Of a DNA stretch of 64,000 nucleotides, positions 17,755 to 27,167 are shown in pieces (position 1 is the first letter of the stretch; each line of letters begins with the position of its first letter). Where the stretch lies: assembly GCA_020635715.1 (NCBI GenBank), contig JACJZG010000007.1, positions 62,001 to 126,000 of the forward strand, given 5' to 3'. The notes beneath the pieces are model-generated. The model saw only the letters and a program-made list of their open reading frames with translations. It made no database searches and was not told the DNA's origin. The position numbers were made by a program, and so were the translations under genes. The DNA comes from Flavobacteriales bacterium (lineage in GTDB: Bacteria > Bacteroidota > Bacteroidia > Flavobacteriales_F > PHOS-HE28).

Positions 17755-18993
17755 GTGGAGACATTGATCCGTGCCTGGCGGTATTACCTCGATTCGTTCC
17801 GTGGCTTCGGTCCCGGGATCTGGTTGCTCACGCTCATCACCTTCGTGAACCGCGCGGGGACCATGGTGGTGCCCTTCCTCAGCCTCTACCTCACCAAGGA
17901 CATGGGCCTCACCCTGGAGCAGGTGGGATGGATCATGAGCTGCTTCGGTGCGGGTTCCATTGTTGGGTCGTGGCTGGGGGGGCGGCTCACCGACCGCATC
18001 GGCTTCTACGAGGTGATGGTCGGATCGCTGCTCACCTCAGGGCTCGCTTTCCTTGCCTTGCAATACGTGCGCGGTGCGGTGCCGTTCGGGTTGGCTGTGT
18101 TCGGGCTGATGGTCCTGTCCGATGGGTTCAGGCCGGCCATGTTCGTGGCGATCCGGCAATATGCGCGGCCGGAGAACCGTACGCGTGCGGTCACGCTCAT
18201 CCGTCTGGCGATCAATCTGGGCTTCAGCCTGGGGCCGGCGATCGGCGGGTTGATCATCACCAGCTGGGGTTATGCCGGACTGTTCTGGGTGGATGGCATC
18301 ACCTGTTTGCTGGCGATGGCCATGTTGGTGCGCTGGCTGCCGCGCAAGGAGGCTGGCGCCGGCGAGCCCCCCGCAGCGCACGCGGCCAAGGCTTCCCCGT
18401 ACACCGACAGGCCCTACCTCTTCTTCCTTTTCCTGGTGGCGCTCATCAGCATCCCCTTCCTCCAATACTTCAGCACGGTGCCCTTGTTCTACAGTGCAGT
18501 GCACGGCTTGAGCGAGGAATACATCGGGCTGATGCTCGGCGCCAATGGGCTCCTCATCTTCCTGGTGGAGATGCCACTGGTGAAGGGGTGCGAAGATGGC
18601 CGTGTGCCGCTCTTCCGCATCCTGCGCGGGAGCGTCCTGTTGTTCGTTTTGAGCTTCGTGGTGCTCGTGACCGCACCGCACGTGGCCTTGCTCTGGGTAG
18701 GTATCGTGTTGATGACCTTCGGGGAGATGCTCAACTTTCCCTTCATGAACCGGTTCGCCTACGAGCGGTCCGAGCGCGGTGCACCCGGAGCCTACATGGC
18801 CTTGTTCACGATGTCCTGGAGCGTGGCGCACATCATCGGCCACACGCTCGGGCTCCACCTTGTGGCCAGCGTGGGATACACCACCACCTGGTGGTTCTTC
18901 ACCGCGTTGCTGGTGGTGGCGTTGGGCGGGCTGCTGATCCTCGAAAGGATGATGGGTCCTGCACGATCGGTGCCGCCAGCGAGCGGGAAGTGA
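17755..18993 (+). CDS. MFS transporter
   Basis: 412 residues from a GTG start at 17755 (METLIRAWRYYLDSF). Twelve hydrophobic helices, the MFS motif between helices 2 and 3 (GSWLGGRLTDRIGFYEV) and the RAVTLIRLAINLGFSLGPAIGGLI segment in helices 4-5 are typical of drug/proton antiporters. The substrate cannot be inferred. Located in the inner membrane. The 3' end lies 5 nt from a convergent RRM gene. Confidence 0.9.
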   Translation: METLIRAWRYYLDSFRGFGPGIWLLTLITFVNRAGTMVVPFLSLYLTKDMGLTLEQVGWIMSCFGAGSIVGSWLGGRLTDRIGFYEVMVGSLLTSGLAFLALQYVRGAVPFGLAVFGLMVLSDGFRPAMFVAIRQYARPENRTRAVTLIRLAINLGFSLGPAIGGLIITSWGYAGLFWVDGITCLLAMAMLVRWLPRKEAGAGEPPAAHAAKASPYTDRPYLFFLFLVALISIPFLQYFSTVPLFYSAVHGLSEEYIGLMLGANGLLIFLVEMPLVKGCEDGRVPLFRILRGSVLLFVLSFVVLVTAPHVALLWVGIVLMTFGEMLNFPFMNRFAYERSERGAPGAYMALFTMSWSVAHIIGHTLGLHLVASVGYTTTWWFFTALLVVALGGLLILERMMGPARSVPPASGK

Positions 18994-18998
18994 CCGAC

Positions 18999-19250
18999 CT
19001 AGTTCTCGGTGCGGTCGTAAGCCGGCTTCACCCGCAGGATCGTGTTCTCGAGCTTCACACCGTCGAGCTTGTTAATGGCCTTCACGGCTTCGCGCTCGTT
19101 CTTCATCTCCACGAATCCGAAGCCGCGGCTCTCGCCGGTCACGCGATCGGTCACGATGCGTGCCTTGTCAACCTGGCCGAAATGGCCGAATAGCAGTTCC
19201 AGATGAAGGTCGGTGATGGCATGGGTCAGTCGCCCCACGAATATGTTCAT
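18999..19250 (-). CDS. single-RRM RNA-binding protein
   Basis: 83 residues from the ATG at 19250 (MNIFVGRLTHAITDLHL); the open frame continues upstream without resemblance. RNP2 (NIFVGRL) and RNP1 (ESRGFGFVEM) are both present, giving a complete RNA recognition motif. Small RRM proteins of this size are common in Bacteroidota and cyanobacteria and are thought to act as cold-shock or translation-related RNA binders. The 5' leader of about 60 nt is AT-richer than its surroundings. Confidence 0.9.
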   Translation of the reverse strand: MNIFVGRLTHAITDLHLELLFGHFGQVDKARIVTDRVTGESRGFGFVEMKNEREAVKAINKLDGVKLENTILRVKPAYDRTEN

Positions 19251-19469
19251 GCGTGCAGGGGTTAAGGGTGATAAGATGTTAGTCGCGCTGACCGGAGCGG
19301 CCGGACCAAATGGCCCCAAGAGCACGTTGAGCAATGTCCGGGCGCAAGTTACGAAATATTTCGGGAAGCCGCGCCGATCCTCATGTTCCAGATGATGGTG
19401 TAATGCGGCGCGCGGATGCGATCACCTGCTCCGTACGATCGCTCAACAACGCGCGGCAGGAGCGAGCAT

Positions 19470-19796
19470 CACGTCACTTCCATGCACCGTGGTATCCCTC
19501 GTGCACGAAGCGCGCACCATCGAAGCGGAAAAGGCTGCCACTGGAACCACACCACAAGATCCCATTCCGTGCCTGCGTCATTCCCTGCGATCGGTGCTCA
19601 CGCGCGTCTCCTCCGCCCAGTGGTGTTGGAATGAGGTGCCATCATGACGAGCCAGGCCCGTGCTCTCATGTCCAGCGGACCAGCACCGCTCATCGGCGTC
19701 TTCGGTAATACTGCTCACCCCATGGCCGCCTTTTCCATCCGCCGGACTGAGAAAGGCCTGACGACCGCAAGCTTGGTGTGCAACACCCTTGTCCAT
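19470..19796 (-). pseudogene. decayed beta-propeller (Reg_prop-like) remnant
   Basis: On the minus strand, one frame reads SSITEDADERCWSAGHES then GLARHDGTSFQHH, and after a frameshift near 19578 another reads NGILWCGSSGSLFRFDGARF. These are repeats of the type found in two-component-regulator propellers (W-x-G...G-L-x-R-x-D-G). Stops and frameshifts at both ends show that only a piece is left. I see no signal peptide or kinase domain. Confidence 0.55.
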
Positions 19797-19814
19797 GGTT
19801 CCGGATCAGAGTCC

Positions 19815-20060
19815 TCAACGGCTGTCGGTGAAGGTGGTGATGACATATTGGGCGATGGGGTCGTCGGTGCGCACATCCTTCGCGGGATCGTGCTGGGCAT
19901 GGCACGCGGTGCACAAGGAGGGGGCGATCACCCAGCCCTGTGGATAGGCTTTCATCTCATGCAGCGTAGGTGCTTGGTGAGCGACCTGGGGAGCCTTCAC
20001 CCGGGAGGAACGGCCGAACAGATCTGCTCGCCCTGCCCCGGTGGTTCCGGCAAGAGCCGC
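19815..20060 (-). pseudogene. fragment with CxxCH haem motif
   Basis: The minus-strand frame contains HEMKAYPQGWVIAPSLC then TACHAQHDPAKDV and ends in VITTFTDSR-stop. The codon usage is GC3-rich, as in real genes here. The CTACH motif suggests the end of a small c-type cytochrome whose front part is missing or frameshifted. It could be chance, so confidence is low. Confidence 0.35.
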
Positions 20061-20061
20061 C

Positions 20062-21063
20062 TTAGCGGGTGCTCCATTGCAGCAGCAGTTCGAAGGTGCG
20101 CCGGCCGTTGACGGCTCGATCCTTTGCACCCATGGACCATCCGTAGGTCATGCCGAAGGATAGCCTGCCGTAGTCGATGATGCCGTTCACGAGGACCGCA
20201 TCGAGGTATTTGTAGCCGAGCCCCGCCTTAAAGCCGAAGAGTGGAGGTCCACCTTCTTCACGCACGCTGTTGAGCAGGTGTTTGCCTGCGTATAGGTTGA
20301 TCCGACCGGTGTGGAAAGGGCCTTGCAGGTGCCCGATGAGCTCGCCGGAGAATGAACCGTTCTCCCATAGCCGGTGATGTATTTCGCTCAGCACATAGGC
20401 CGTGGCGCGCATGGGTACCGGTTCCATGCGTTGTCCCGCTTCGCGCAGCAGCAGGCGGCCCAGGTGATCGGCGGCAAGACCGGCGGTCAGGATATCGGGC
20501 TCACGGCGCCGTGGACTTTCGGCTGCGCGTTTCAGGGTGAAGGAGACGCCGGCTCGAGCTTCCACCCAGCTGCTGGCGTCGGAGGACCATGCTTCCTGGG
20601 ATGGTAAGGATGCGTCGTAACGAAGACCGTCGTACTGACTCCCCCACGCGCCGTCAACGGTATTCAACGTGGCATTCACCAAGGCGGCGGCCAACCCTGC
20701 AGCGACGTATGAGCGTTCGCCACTGCGCAGGTGGATCGCGGTGCGGATCGCCGCATGCGAGCGCTGCCAGCCGGAGGCTGGTGACCGATCGACCGCTGCA
20801 TCGAGGCCGGCGCCGATCCATTTGTCCACCTTCTTTCTGCGGTTCCGAAGGCAGAGGTCCACGTTGAGGAGTTCGTTGCGCCAGGCGCCTGGCACCTGCA
20901 GCCATTGGTCCTGGTGGATGAGGGCCGCGTTCACCGCTGCCGATGCACCTGTTCGCGAGGGGTCCAGGATGGACGGGATCCGCGGTGCGTAGGACCGGTC
21001 GGCGTCCTGTGCCAGCAACGAGGCTGCCAGCACGAGGCAGGAAAGGGATGTGAGGCTTCTCAT
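20062..21063 (-). CDS. PorP/SprF family type IX secretion outer-membrane protein
   Basis: 333 residues with a signal peptide (CLVLAASLLAQ). The opening PSILDPSRTGASAAVNAALIH followed by alternating beta-strands resembles PorP/SprF proteins, in which a conserved N-P-A/S-x-x-G segment follows the signal. The family sits in the outer membrane and is needed for surface delivery of T9SS type B cargo. Its ATG overlaps the stop of the upstream gliding-type CTD gene (ATGA), the usual pairing for SprF and its partner. Divergent from canonical members, so the call rests partly on context. Confidence 0.72.
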   Translation of the reverse strand: MRSLTSLSCLVLAASLLAQDADRSYAPRIPSILDPSRTGASAAVNAALIHQDQWLQVPGAWRNELLNVDLCLRNRRKKVDKWIGAGLDAAVDRSPASGWQRSHAAIRTAIHLRSGERSYVAAGLAAALVNATLNTVDGAWGSQYDGLRYDASLPSQEAWSSDASSWVEARAGVSFTLKRAAESPRRREPDILTAGLAADHLGRLLLREAGQRMEPVPMRATAYVLSEIHHRLWENGSFSGELIGHLQGPFHTGRINLYAGKHLLNSVREEGGPPLFGFKAGLGYKYLDAVLVNGIIDYGRLSFGMTYGWSMGAKDRAVNGRRTFELLLQWSTR

Positions 21064-24000
21064 CGCCGCAGGAGTATGGTTCCTGTACGCTCGATGGGAT
21101 CGCCGAAGGAGCGTTCAGCGGATAGGGTGAACACGTAAGGGCCGGAGGGAAGTGGAGCGCCCTTAGCGGTGCCATCCCAGCATGCATCCGCCTCGGAGCC
21201 GTGGAAGACCAGGCCACCCCAACGGTCGTAGATCCGCAGATCAAGGCGGGTCACACACCCACCGAGCAGGCAGAGCCCCTCGTTCAGCCCATCGCCGTTC
21301 GGTGAGAAGATGTCTGGCAGGAAGGCTTCACCACAGGGTCGAACGCCTGGTTCCTGGAAGATGGGTTTCGGAAGCACCACCACACTATCCGCGCTCGTGC
21401 ATCCCAACGTGCTGGTCACGGTGACGACGTAGGTGGTGGTGTCCAGGGGTTCGCACCAGGTGCTTGATGCGGTCGGATCCTCGAGCCAGATGGTGGGTTG
21501 CCAGCTGTACGTTGCTGCGCTGTCGGCAGGGATCACCGTGCAGATGAGCAGGGCGGGACCATCCTCCGTGCCAAGCGTGTCGGCGATGATGATCGCTTGA
21601 ACGCTCCCACTGTCGGCGATCAGGACCGGATGCTCCTCCAAACAGCCCGCGCTATCCTGTACCGATAGGACATGAAGACCGGGCGCAAGTTCGTTCACCA
21701 TGCTGGTGAAGGATGAGTCGGGCAGCCAGAGATAGGTCAGGGTCGAGGGATCGACACTTCCAAAGGCTTGTGCGGTCCCGTTGGGTTGGCCGCAGGTCGC
21801 CGTAGTGGTGCCGATGCTGTCCACCAGTGCGCTAGGCATGATGATCACCAGGGTGTCGGTCCGCTGACAGCCCAGCGTGTCCGTCAAGGTGACGGCATAG
21901 GGGCCTTCAGCAAGCCCGCTGATGCTGCTTCCTTCGAGATCAGGATCCTCCCAGCTGATCTGAAGCGCTTGCACAAGGCTGTCGATCAATTCGATGGCGC
22001 CATCGTTCATGCCGTGGCAGGAAATGTCCTGTACCGACCAGTTGGCCGCGGGGATGGGAACCACGGCGATGCTGTCGGTGAGCGGAACGACGCAGGCACC
22101 CTCGGTGGCGGTGATGCCGATACCATGGATGCCGGGGGATAGTGGTGCCGGGAGGACGATGTTGGTGCCTTCATACAGGGAGTCTCCCAGAAGCCAGGAG
22201 AACGTGGTGGCACCGAGTCCATCCACCATGAAGCCCGAACCGGCACACACCGTATCCGGGATGGTGACCGTTGGGTCGGGAGGGATGTGCACGTTCACAT
22301 CCACGAACCGGCAGGTGGAGGCGCTGTTGGCGTATTCCGCTCGCACGAAGAGTCGGAACGAAGCGGTAGGCCAGAGGGTGATGGTGTCACCGGAGGTGAT
22401 GTAATGCTCGGGCACACCACATTCATTCGAGTACCAGCGCCAGCTCGCACCGGTGCCCAAGGCTCCACCGTAGGTGACCATGGTGATGGGATCGCCCAGG
22501 CATACATCAATGAAGGGTGGGGGTGGGGGTGGGGTCGTTCCACCACCACCGCCACCACCATTACCGCCACCGCCACTGCCACCACCGCCCCATCCACCGA
22601 TCCCGATCGGCGGTGTCGATTCCTTGAGGTCCAGCCGGGCTGAACATCCATCCACCCCTCCACCTGGTTGCATTTGATGGCCAAGCAACGAGAAGCCCGA
22701 TCCGGAATCGGTGATCCCGCCGATGTGAACGTGGGTCCTTCCAAAGACCGCCATGGCCAGCGCCTCTTCCTCTCCATCCCCGCCGAGATAGCGCGACCAC
22801 TCCACCGCACGCGTGGAGTCGAACCGCAGGATGATCATGTCCGAAGTACCAATGGGCTGGCCAACAGGGCCGCTATCCTCGATGGTCAGCTCGTCCGATC
22901 GTGCGGTCCCACTGATGTACCAGCGTCCATCGATATCCGATGCAACGGCATGGAACGAGTCGAAGTCCGCACCGCCGAACAGGGTGCCCCAGCTGATGGC
23001 GAGCGTGCTGTCAAGGACGGTGAAGAAACCATCAGCCTCACCTGCGTTCAGGGGTTGGAAGGAGGTGGTGTCAGTGTGCAATTGCTCCGACCACGTGGTC
23101 CCACAGATGGCGGGGACGCCGCGTTGCACGGCAATGTCATGGGCAATGTCATCCTCAGGCCCGCCGTGATAGGTGCCTTCGACGATGAGGAGCATGGTAT
23201 CCACCTTCATCACGAAGGCATCGAGGCCGCCTTGCAAAGTCGGTGTTCCGGCGTTGATCATGGCGATGTTCGTGGTGCTGTTGGTGTTCCCGACGAAGAC
23301 GGTGCCCGTGCTGTCACCGTTCGCCATGGCCACGATCTCGTCATCCCCTTCACCCCCGATGAAAGTGGCGGCCACCAAGGAATCCGTGCCGGCGAAGAGG
23401 AGCAGCAGCCCGTCGATGCCCTGGGTGTAGGACTGGGCGCTGGGGGTGAGGCCGCTCAGGCTGCCGGGGCCATTGGTCGTGCCACCGATGAGCAGGCGAC
23501 CGTGCACGTCCATGGCGGCGCTTCGGGCGATCTCGTTCTCCGCAGTGCCGAAATAGCTTGCACTGCGCAGGGTCCCGTTGCTGCCGAAATGAGCGAGGAA
23601 GACATCCGAACCGCCTCCGTGCACTCCCTGGAAGGCGAGCGTGTCCGTGGCGATGCTGTCGGTGGAGGTGGTGTTCCCGATCAGGTAGATGCTGTCGGTG
23701 GCCGCCACCACCACTTCAACGGCCTCATCATCACCACCACCACCGAAGAAGGTGCACCACAGCATGGAGCCGTGCGAGCCGATCTTTGCGAGGAAGGCAT
23801 CAGATGCACCTCCACCGTAGCTGTTTTGATGAATGACCACGCTGTTCGCGGTGGTGTCATTACTGAGGAGCAGGCCCTCTGTCGTGCGACCGGCCACGTA
23901 AATGTTGCCGGCCAGATCCGTGGCCATGGAGAGCACGGCATCAGCTCCGGAACCACCATGGTAGCTCGCCCACTTCCTTACCGCCGAACCATCCTGTGCA

Positions 24001-24101
24001 TACGAGGCATGGGAGATCAGTAACAGGGTTGAAAGGACCAGGATGTTGATGCACGGGTCGTTGGATGAGCGACGAATAGACCGGATATCGATGGGATCCA
24101 T
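21060..24101 (-). CDS. large surface protein with SBBP-type repeats and gliding-type (T9SS type B) C-terminal domain
   Basis: 1013 residues. Signal peptide (LVLSTLLLISHASYAQ), then a beta-propeller-like N-terminal half with repeated units such as AVLSMATDLAGNIYVAGRTT (SBBP/YD-like), a low-complexity linker of about ten Gly residues per tract followed by PPPPPP (around residue 530), PKD/Ig-like segments with SWLLGDSLYEG, and a C-terminus with FSPNGDGLNE and YDRWGGLVFHG. That last module is the gliding-motility/type B sorting domain recognised by T9SS with PorP/SprF help. Translationally coupled to the PorP/SprF-like gene. Likely displayed or secreted; role in adhesion or gliding is inferred. 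Confidence 0.88.
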   Translation of the reverse strand: MDPIDIRSIRRSSNDPCINILVLSTLLLISHASYAQDGSAVRKWASYHGGSGADAVLSMATDLAGNIYVAGRTTEGLLLSNDTTANSVVIHQNSYGGGASDAFLAKIGSHGSMLWCTFFGGGGDDEAVEVVVAATDSIYLIGNTTSTDSIATDTLAFQGVHGGGSDVFLAHFGSNGTLRSASYFGTAENEIARSAAMDVHGRLLIGGTTNGPGSLSGLTPSAQSYTQGIDGLLLLFAGTDSLVAATFIGGEGDDEIVAMANGDSTGTVFVGNTNSTTNIAMINAGTPTLQGGLDAFVMKVDTMLLIVEGTYHGGPEDDIAHDIAVQRGVPAICGTTWSEQLHTDTTSFQPLNAGEADGFFTVLDSTLAISWGTLFGGADFDSFHAVASDIDGRWYISGTARSDELTIEDSGPVGQPIGTSDMIILRFDSTRAVEWSRYLGGDGEEEALAMAVFGRTHVHIGGITDSGSGFSLLGHQMQPGGGVDGCSARLDLKESTPPIGIGGWGGGGSGGGGNGGGGGGGTTPPPPPPFIDVCLGDPITMVTYGGALGTGASWRWYSNECGVPEHYITSGDTITLWPTASFRLFVRAEYANSASTCRFVDVNVHIPPDPTVTIPDTVCAGSGFMVDGLGATTFSWLLGDSLYEGTNIVLPAPLSPGIHGIGITATEGACVVPLTDSIAVVPIPAANWSVQDISCHGMNDGAIELIDSLVQALQISWEDPDLEGSSISGLAEGPYAVTLTDTLGCQRTDTLVIIMPSALVDSIGTTTATCGQPNGTAQAFGSVDPSTLTYLWLPDSSFTSMVNELAPGLHVLSVQDSAGCLEEHPVLIADSGSVQAIIIADTLGTEDGPALLICTVIPADSAATYSWQPTIWLEDPTASSTWCEPLDTTTYVVTVTSTLGCTSADSVVVLPKPIFQEPGVRPCGEAFLPDIFSPNGDGLNEGLCLLGGCVTRLDLRIYDRWGGLVFHGSEADACWDGTAKGAPLPSGPYVFTLSAERSFGDPIERTGTILLRR

Positions 24102-24399
24102 GGCAGAATGGTTTCCATCGAATGTGTGGTGATCCGTACGGAATTGGACCGTGATGAACAGTTACGGTCCTTTTGTCGCGAGGAACGGTCCCCTGGTGCG
24201 CTCTTTCACCGGGTACGTGCCGTTGCCACCTATTTGAGCGAATGGCCGTGAATGCGTTCAGCGCAGCGTGGAACGGTCTATCTCATTGATCCGGTGATCC
24301 CGCATGGAAGGCTTCAGCGTTCCTTGGCGTGGTATGGCATCATCGCCGGACACCGGGCCCGATCCACCGGTGATCACATCTCCGCGAAGGGAGCAGGCG
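24102..24399. other. intergenic region, no gene seen
   Basis: Holds the upstream region of the large surface protein (minus strand) and the downstream region of the delta-60 repeat gene. I see no coding frame, tRNA or clear terminator. Short T-rich tracts near 24170 could belong to a minus-strand promoter. Confidence 0.5.
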
Positions 24400-25938
24400 T
24401 CATTTCCGTATGAACCGTGCGGTCCGCACGTCGCCATTGACCGACCGCAGTTCCAGCAGATAGGAGCCTGTCCCGAGCGGCGTGGTGTCCATTTGGCGGA
24501 TACCGCCTGCGGACCAGGTGCCGCTGAGCACGGCGCGTGCGTGCATGTCCAGCACCCGGAAGTTCCACTTTCCTTGAAGGTCCGTGAGGTCCACGTTCAC
24601 CTGTTCACGTTCCCGCACCTGCGTGGGCCAGCATTTCAGCCCGGTAGGGGATGCCATGGTCGGTAGGCCAGCAACCACGCCGGTGTTGTAGCGGGCCAGG
24701 GCGAAGGTGTTGTTGCCGCGGCCGCACGCCACCACCTTGCCGTCGGCTTGCAGCACCAGCGCATAGGCAATGGAAATGCCAGCTCCGAAGGGTGTGACCA
24801 CCGGTCCTGCGTTGTCCGGTTCGCCATCGGTGAACGAAGGATCCAATGATCCATCCGCATTCAGCCTTGCCAGACAGAAGCTGCTGGTCGAGCCCCCCCA
24901 CCCACCGATCACATACCTGCCATCGGGTTGGCGCACCATACCATACATGAAGTCATACGCACCGAGCTCTTGACTTATGAAGCCATCGCCATCCAGGCTC
25001 GGGTCCGGTGTTCCATCCGCCAGCAAGCGCATCAGGAAGGCATCCGGTGCGAATGATCCACCCACGAAGCCCGTGGAAGTGATGCGCCCGTCCGGTTCGA
25101 GCACCAGGGCATTCGCCTCAGCGAAGCTCGGGTATTGCACGTCCCGGATCACGAACCCACCATCGCCGAAGGCCACATCAGGATCACCGTTGGGGAGGAT
25201 ACGGGCCACAAGCAAAGCCGCATTGCCTGACGCTCCGGAGCCGCTGGCCGATCCGCACACGACCAAGCGCCCATCCGGCTGAATGACCATCGCATTGGCC
25301 ACATTGTTGTTCGCCGTGGGCAGGAAGGTGGCATGGCCGTTGGTGCCGAAGCTGTCGTCGGGTGTTCCATCGGCGTGCAGGGCGATGAACATGAGGTGGG
25401 GGATCGATCCGACGAACTGTGAGCCGGTGAGCACGATGCCACCGTCCGGCCGCAACACCATGGCGCGCGGTGAAACATCACCACCGGGAATCGAGTGGGT
25501 GACATATCCCGCGGACCCAAAGTCGGGATCGGGGGTGCCATCATCAAGGAACTGCAGAACGATCGCATTCCCATCTTCCGCTCCAGCAGCGGCACCAGCC
25601 ATCAGAATGCGCCCATCTGGCCTTACCGCCAGCGCTTGGATACCCCCGCCTTGATCAAGGTCCACCCGGACGAGACCACCTTCGCCAAAGGATGGATCGA
25701 GATCACCATTGGCCAGGTACATGGCGAGGACGGGGTCGTAGTTCGCGCCCGTTAGGGTGTGACCTGCGGCCAGCAACCTCCCGTCCGGCAATTGAATGAT
25801 CGCGGTCGCTTCAGCCGAGGAGGTCTGTAGGTCGGTCGTGAGGGTGCCGCCATTCCCGAAGCTGGTATCCAGGGTTCCCGGTTGGGAGAAAGCCTGAGCA
25901 CAGAGCAGCGTTAGGAGCGGGAGGATCGATCGTTCCAT
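24400..25938 (-). CDS. delta-60 repeat protein with T9SS type A sorting domain
   Basis: 512 residues from the ATG at 25938 (MERSILPLLTLLCAQAFSQ, signal peptide). About seven delta-60 repeats follow, each with LDxSFGxxG, AIxxQPDGRxxxxG patterns (for example SFGNGGTLTTDLQ and IQLPDGRLLAAGHT). These repeats build a propeller. The last 80 residues end in LGTGSYLLELRSVNGDVRTA-type strands, typical of the type A sorting domain. The protein is exported by Sec and then T9SS. It sits just downstream of another T9SS cargo gene on the same strand, suggesting co-expression. Confidence 0.87.
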   Translation of the reverse strand: MERSILPLLTLLCAQAFSQPGTLDTSFGNGGTLTTDLQTSSAEATAIIQLPDGRLLAAGHTLTGANYDPVLAMYLANGDLDPSFGEGGLVRVDLDQGGGIQALAVRPDGRILMAGAAAGAEDGNAIVLQFLDDGTPDPDFGSAGYVTHSIPGGDVSPRAMVLRPDGGIVLTGSQFVGSIPHLMFIALHADGTPDDSFGTNGHATFLPTANNNVANAMVIQPDGRLVVCGSASGSGASGNAALLVARILPNGDPDVAFGDGGFVIRDVQYPSFAEANALVLEPDGRITSTGFVGGSFAPDAFLMRLLADGTPDPSLDGDGFISQELGAYDFMYGMVRQPDGRYVIGGWGGSTSSFCLARLNADGSLDPSFTDGEPDNAGPVVTPFGAGISIAYALVLQADGKVVACGRGNNTFALARYNTGVVAGLPTMASPTGLKCWPTQVREREQVNVDLTDLQGKWNFRVLDMHARAVLSGTWSAGGIRQMDTTPLGTGSYLLELRSVNGDVRTARFIRK

Positions 25939-25955
25939 GGATGTGGACATCAAGG

Positions 25956-26768
25956 TCAGTCTTTCGTGAAACGCAGGACCTTGCGCAGGCCTTCAGCAGT
26001 GGTGATCTCCAGGAGGTAGCTGCCCTTCGCCAGACGTTCCACCGGAATGGATGGCATGCCACCTCCGTTGAGGCGATGGCTGGCGATCATGCGGCCGAGT
26101 TCGTCCAAGACCCTGGCTTGCACACCGCTCGGTACCGCACGAAGGTCGATGCGCGCGAAGTCGGTGGCCACAGAAGGGTGGACCGACACGCCACTGAGCA
26201 TCTTCGCTTCCTCGATCCCCACCAAGGAACCAATGGTGTAGGTGATGTCGTCCAGGGAAATGTAGTTGAGGGTATTGCCGTAGGTGATGGTGAGGGTCTG
26301 AAGTGCCGCGCCTTGGAGCGCGCTGCCGTTCATCGCGATGGTCGCCCAATCGAGCCCGGTGTTCCCCGTCGGTGTGACGGTGAAGGTGTGTGAGACGTTC
26401 CCACCCGGGCCGGTGCCTGACAAGGTCAAGGTCCCTACAGCATAGGTGTCGCCATCGGTCCCGCTTGTCCAAACCTTCAGGCTTTGCAGGGTGAAGGTCT
26501 TGAGCACGTCCTGCAGCACGATCTGCGAAGCAGGCATGTTGTCGTTCCCTTCGAGTATGCCGGTATCGATGAACCAATCGCTTCCTCCAGCGCCATAGGT
26601 ATCGAAGTTGGTGATACGGAGGTCGGAGGTGAGCAGGAACGTCTCCCCCGTAGGACCGTTGAAGGTGGTGGCCCCATCGGCATAACCCGCCTCGAAGCCC
26701 TCGGTGGTCTGGCTGAGCAGCGGAGATGTGGAAAGGGTGATGGCGAGCAGGAGTATCGGTAGGCGCAT
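25956..26768 (-). CDS. secreted protein with T9SS type A sorting domain
   Basis: 270 residues with signal peptide (LLLAITLSTSPLLSQ). A beta-rich domain of about 170 residues (TEGFEAGYADGATTF, ITYGNTLNYISLDDI) resembles lectin or choice-of-anchor modules. The C-terminal 75 residues (VGIEEAKMLSGVSVHPSVA, ending LEITTAEGLRKVLRFTKD) are the sorting domain. The delta-60 gene follows after 17 nt on the same strand, so the two probably form one unit. Ligand unknown. Confidence 0.82.
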   Translation of the reverse strand: MRLPILLLAITLSTSPLLSQTTEGFEAGYADGATTFNGPTGETFLLTSDLRITNFDTYGAGGSDWFIDTGILEGNDNMPASQIVLQDVLKTFTLQSLKVWTSGTDGDTYAVGTLTLSGTGPGGNVSHTFTVTPTGNTGLDWATIAMNGSALQGAALQTLTITYGNTLNYISLDDITYTIGSLVGIEEAKMLSGVSVHPSVATDFARIDLRAVPSGVQARVLDELGRMIASHRLNGGGMPSIPVERLAKGSYLLEITTAEGLRKVLRFTKD

Positions 26769-27167
26769 GGGAATGGTGTTGATAGTGGGGTGAGGGTTGC
26801 TTGTCCTACTTGTGCGTTCGGCCTGGAGGGTGCCCAGTGTCCTTCGCTCCCGTGCTCATCGGGGATCGTGTCCCGATGTGAACGATCGCGGAATATTAAA
26901 GAACGGTGGTTCAATTTAGAGTGCCTCGAAGAACCTCGTTCCGCCTGCGTTCAGGGCCGGAGTGGGTGATGGTGGTCACGTGCTCGAATAAGTCCATACT
27001 TCGTTGCTCTTCAGTCGGATACTATGTTCCAGTGTCCGCACATAGGAGCGCCTTGTCTGGGCGCATGACAGCGGCGTGCGCCATCCGTTCGAGCTTCTTC
27101 AAGGTATCATATGATGAGAACGGAGGGAGGGTTGAACCTTTGCCCGGCCTCATGTGTACCGCTCGTC
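26769..27167. other. divergent intergenic region with hairpin
   Basis: Separates divergent exported-protein operons. A 7-bp stem (CATCGGG 26857-26863, CCCGATG 26872-26878) lies in the minus-strand leader, next to an AT-rich TTTAATATTCCG stretch (26890s, minus) that could hold the promoter of the T9SS genes. No gene seen. Confidence 0.45.

Noticed and set aside
22668..24023. 451-codon plus-strand frame opposite the large surface protein
   Set aside because: Antisense shadow; the minus-strand frame has signal peptide, repeats and a T9SS domain.
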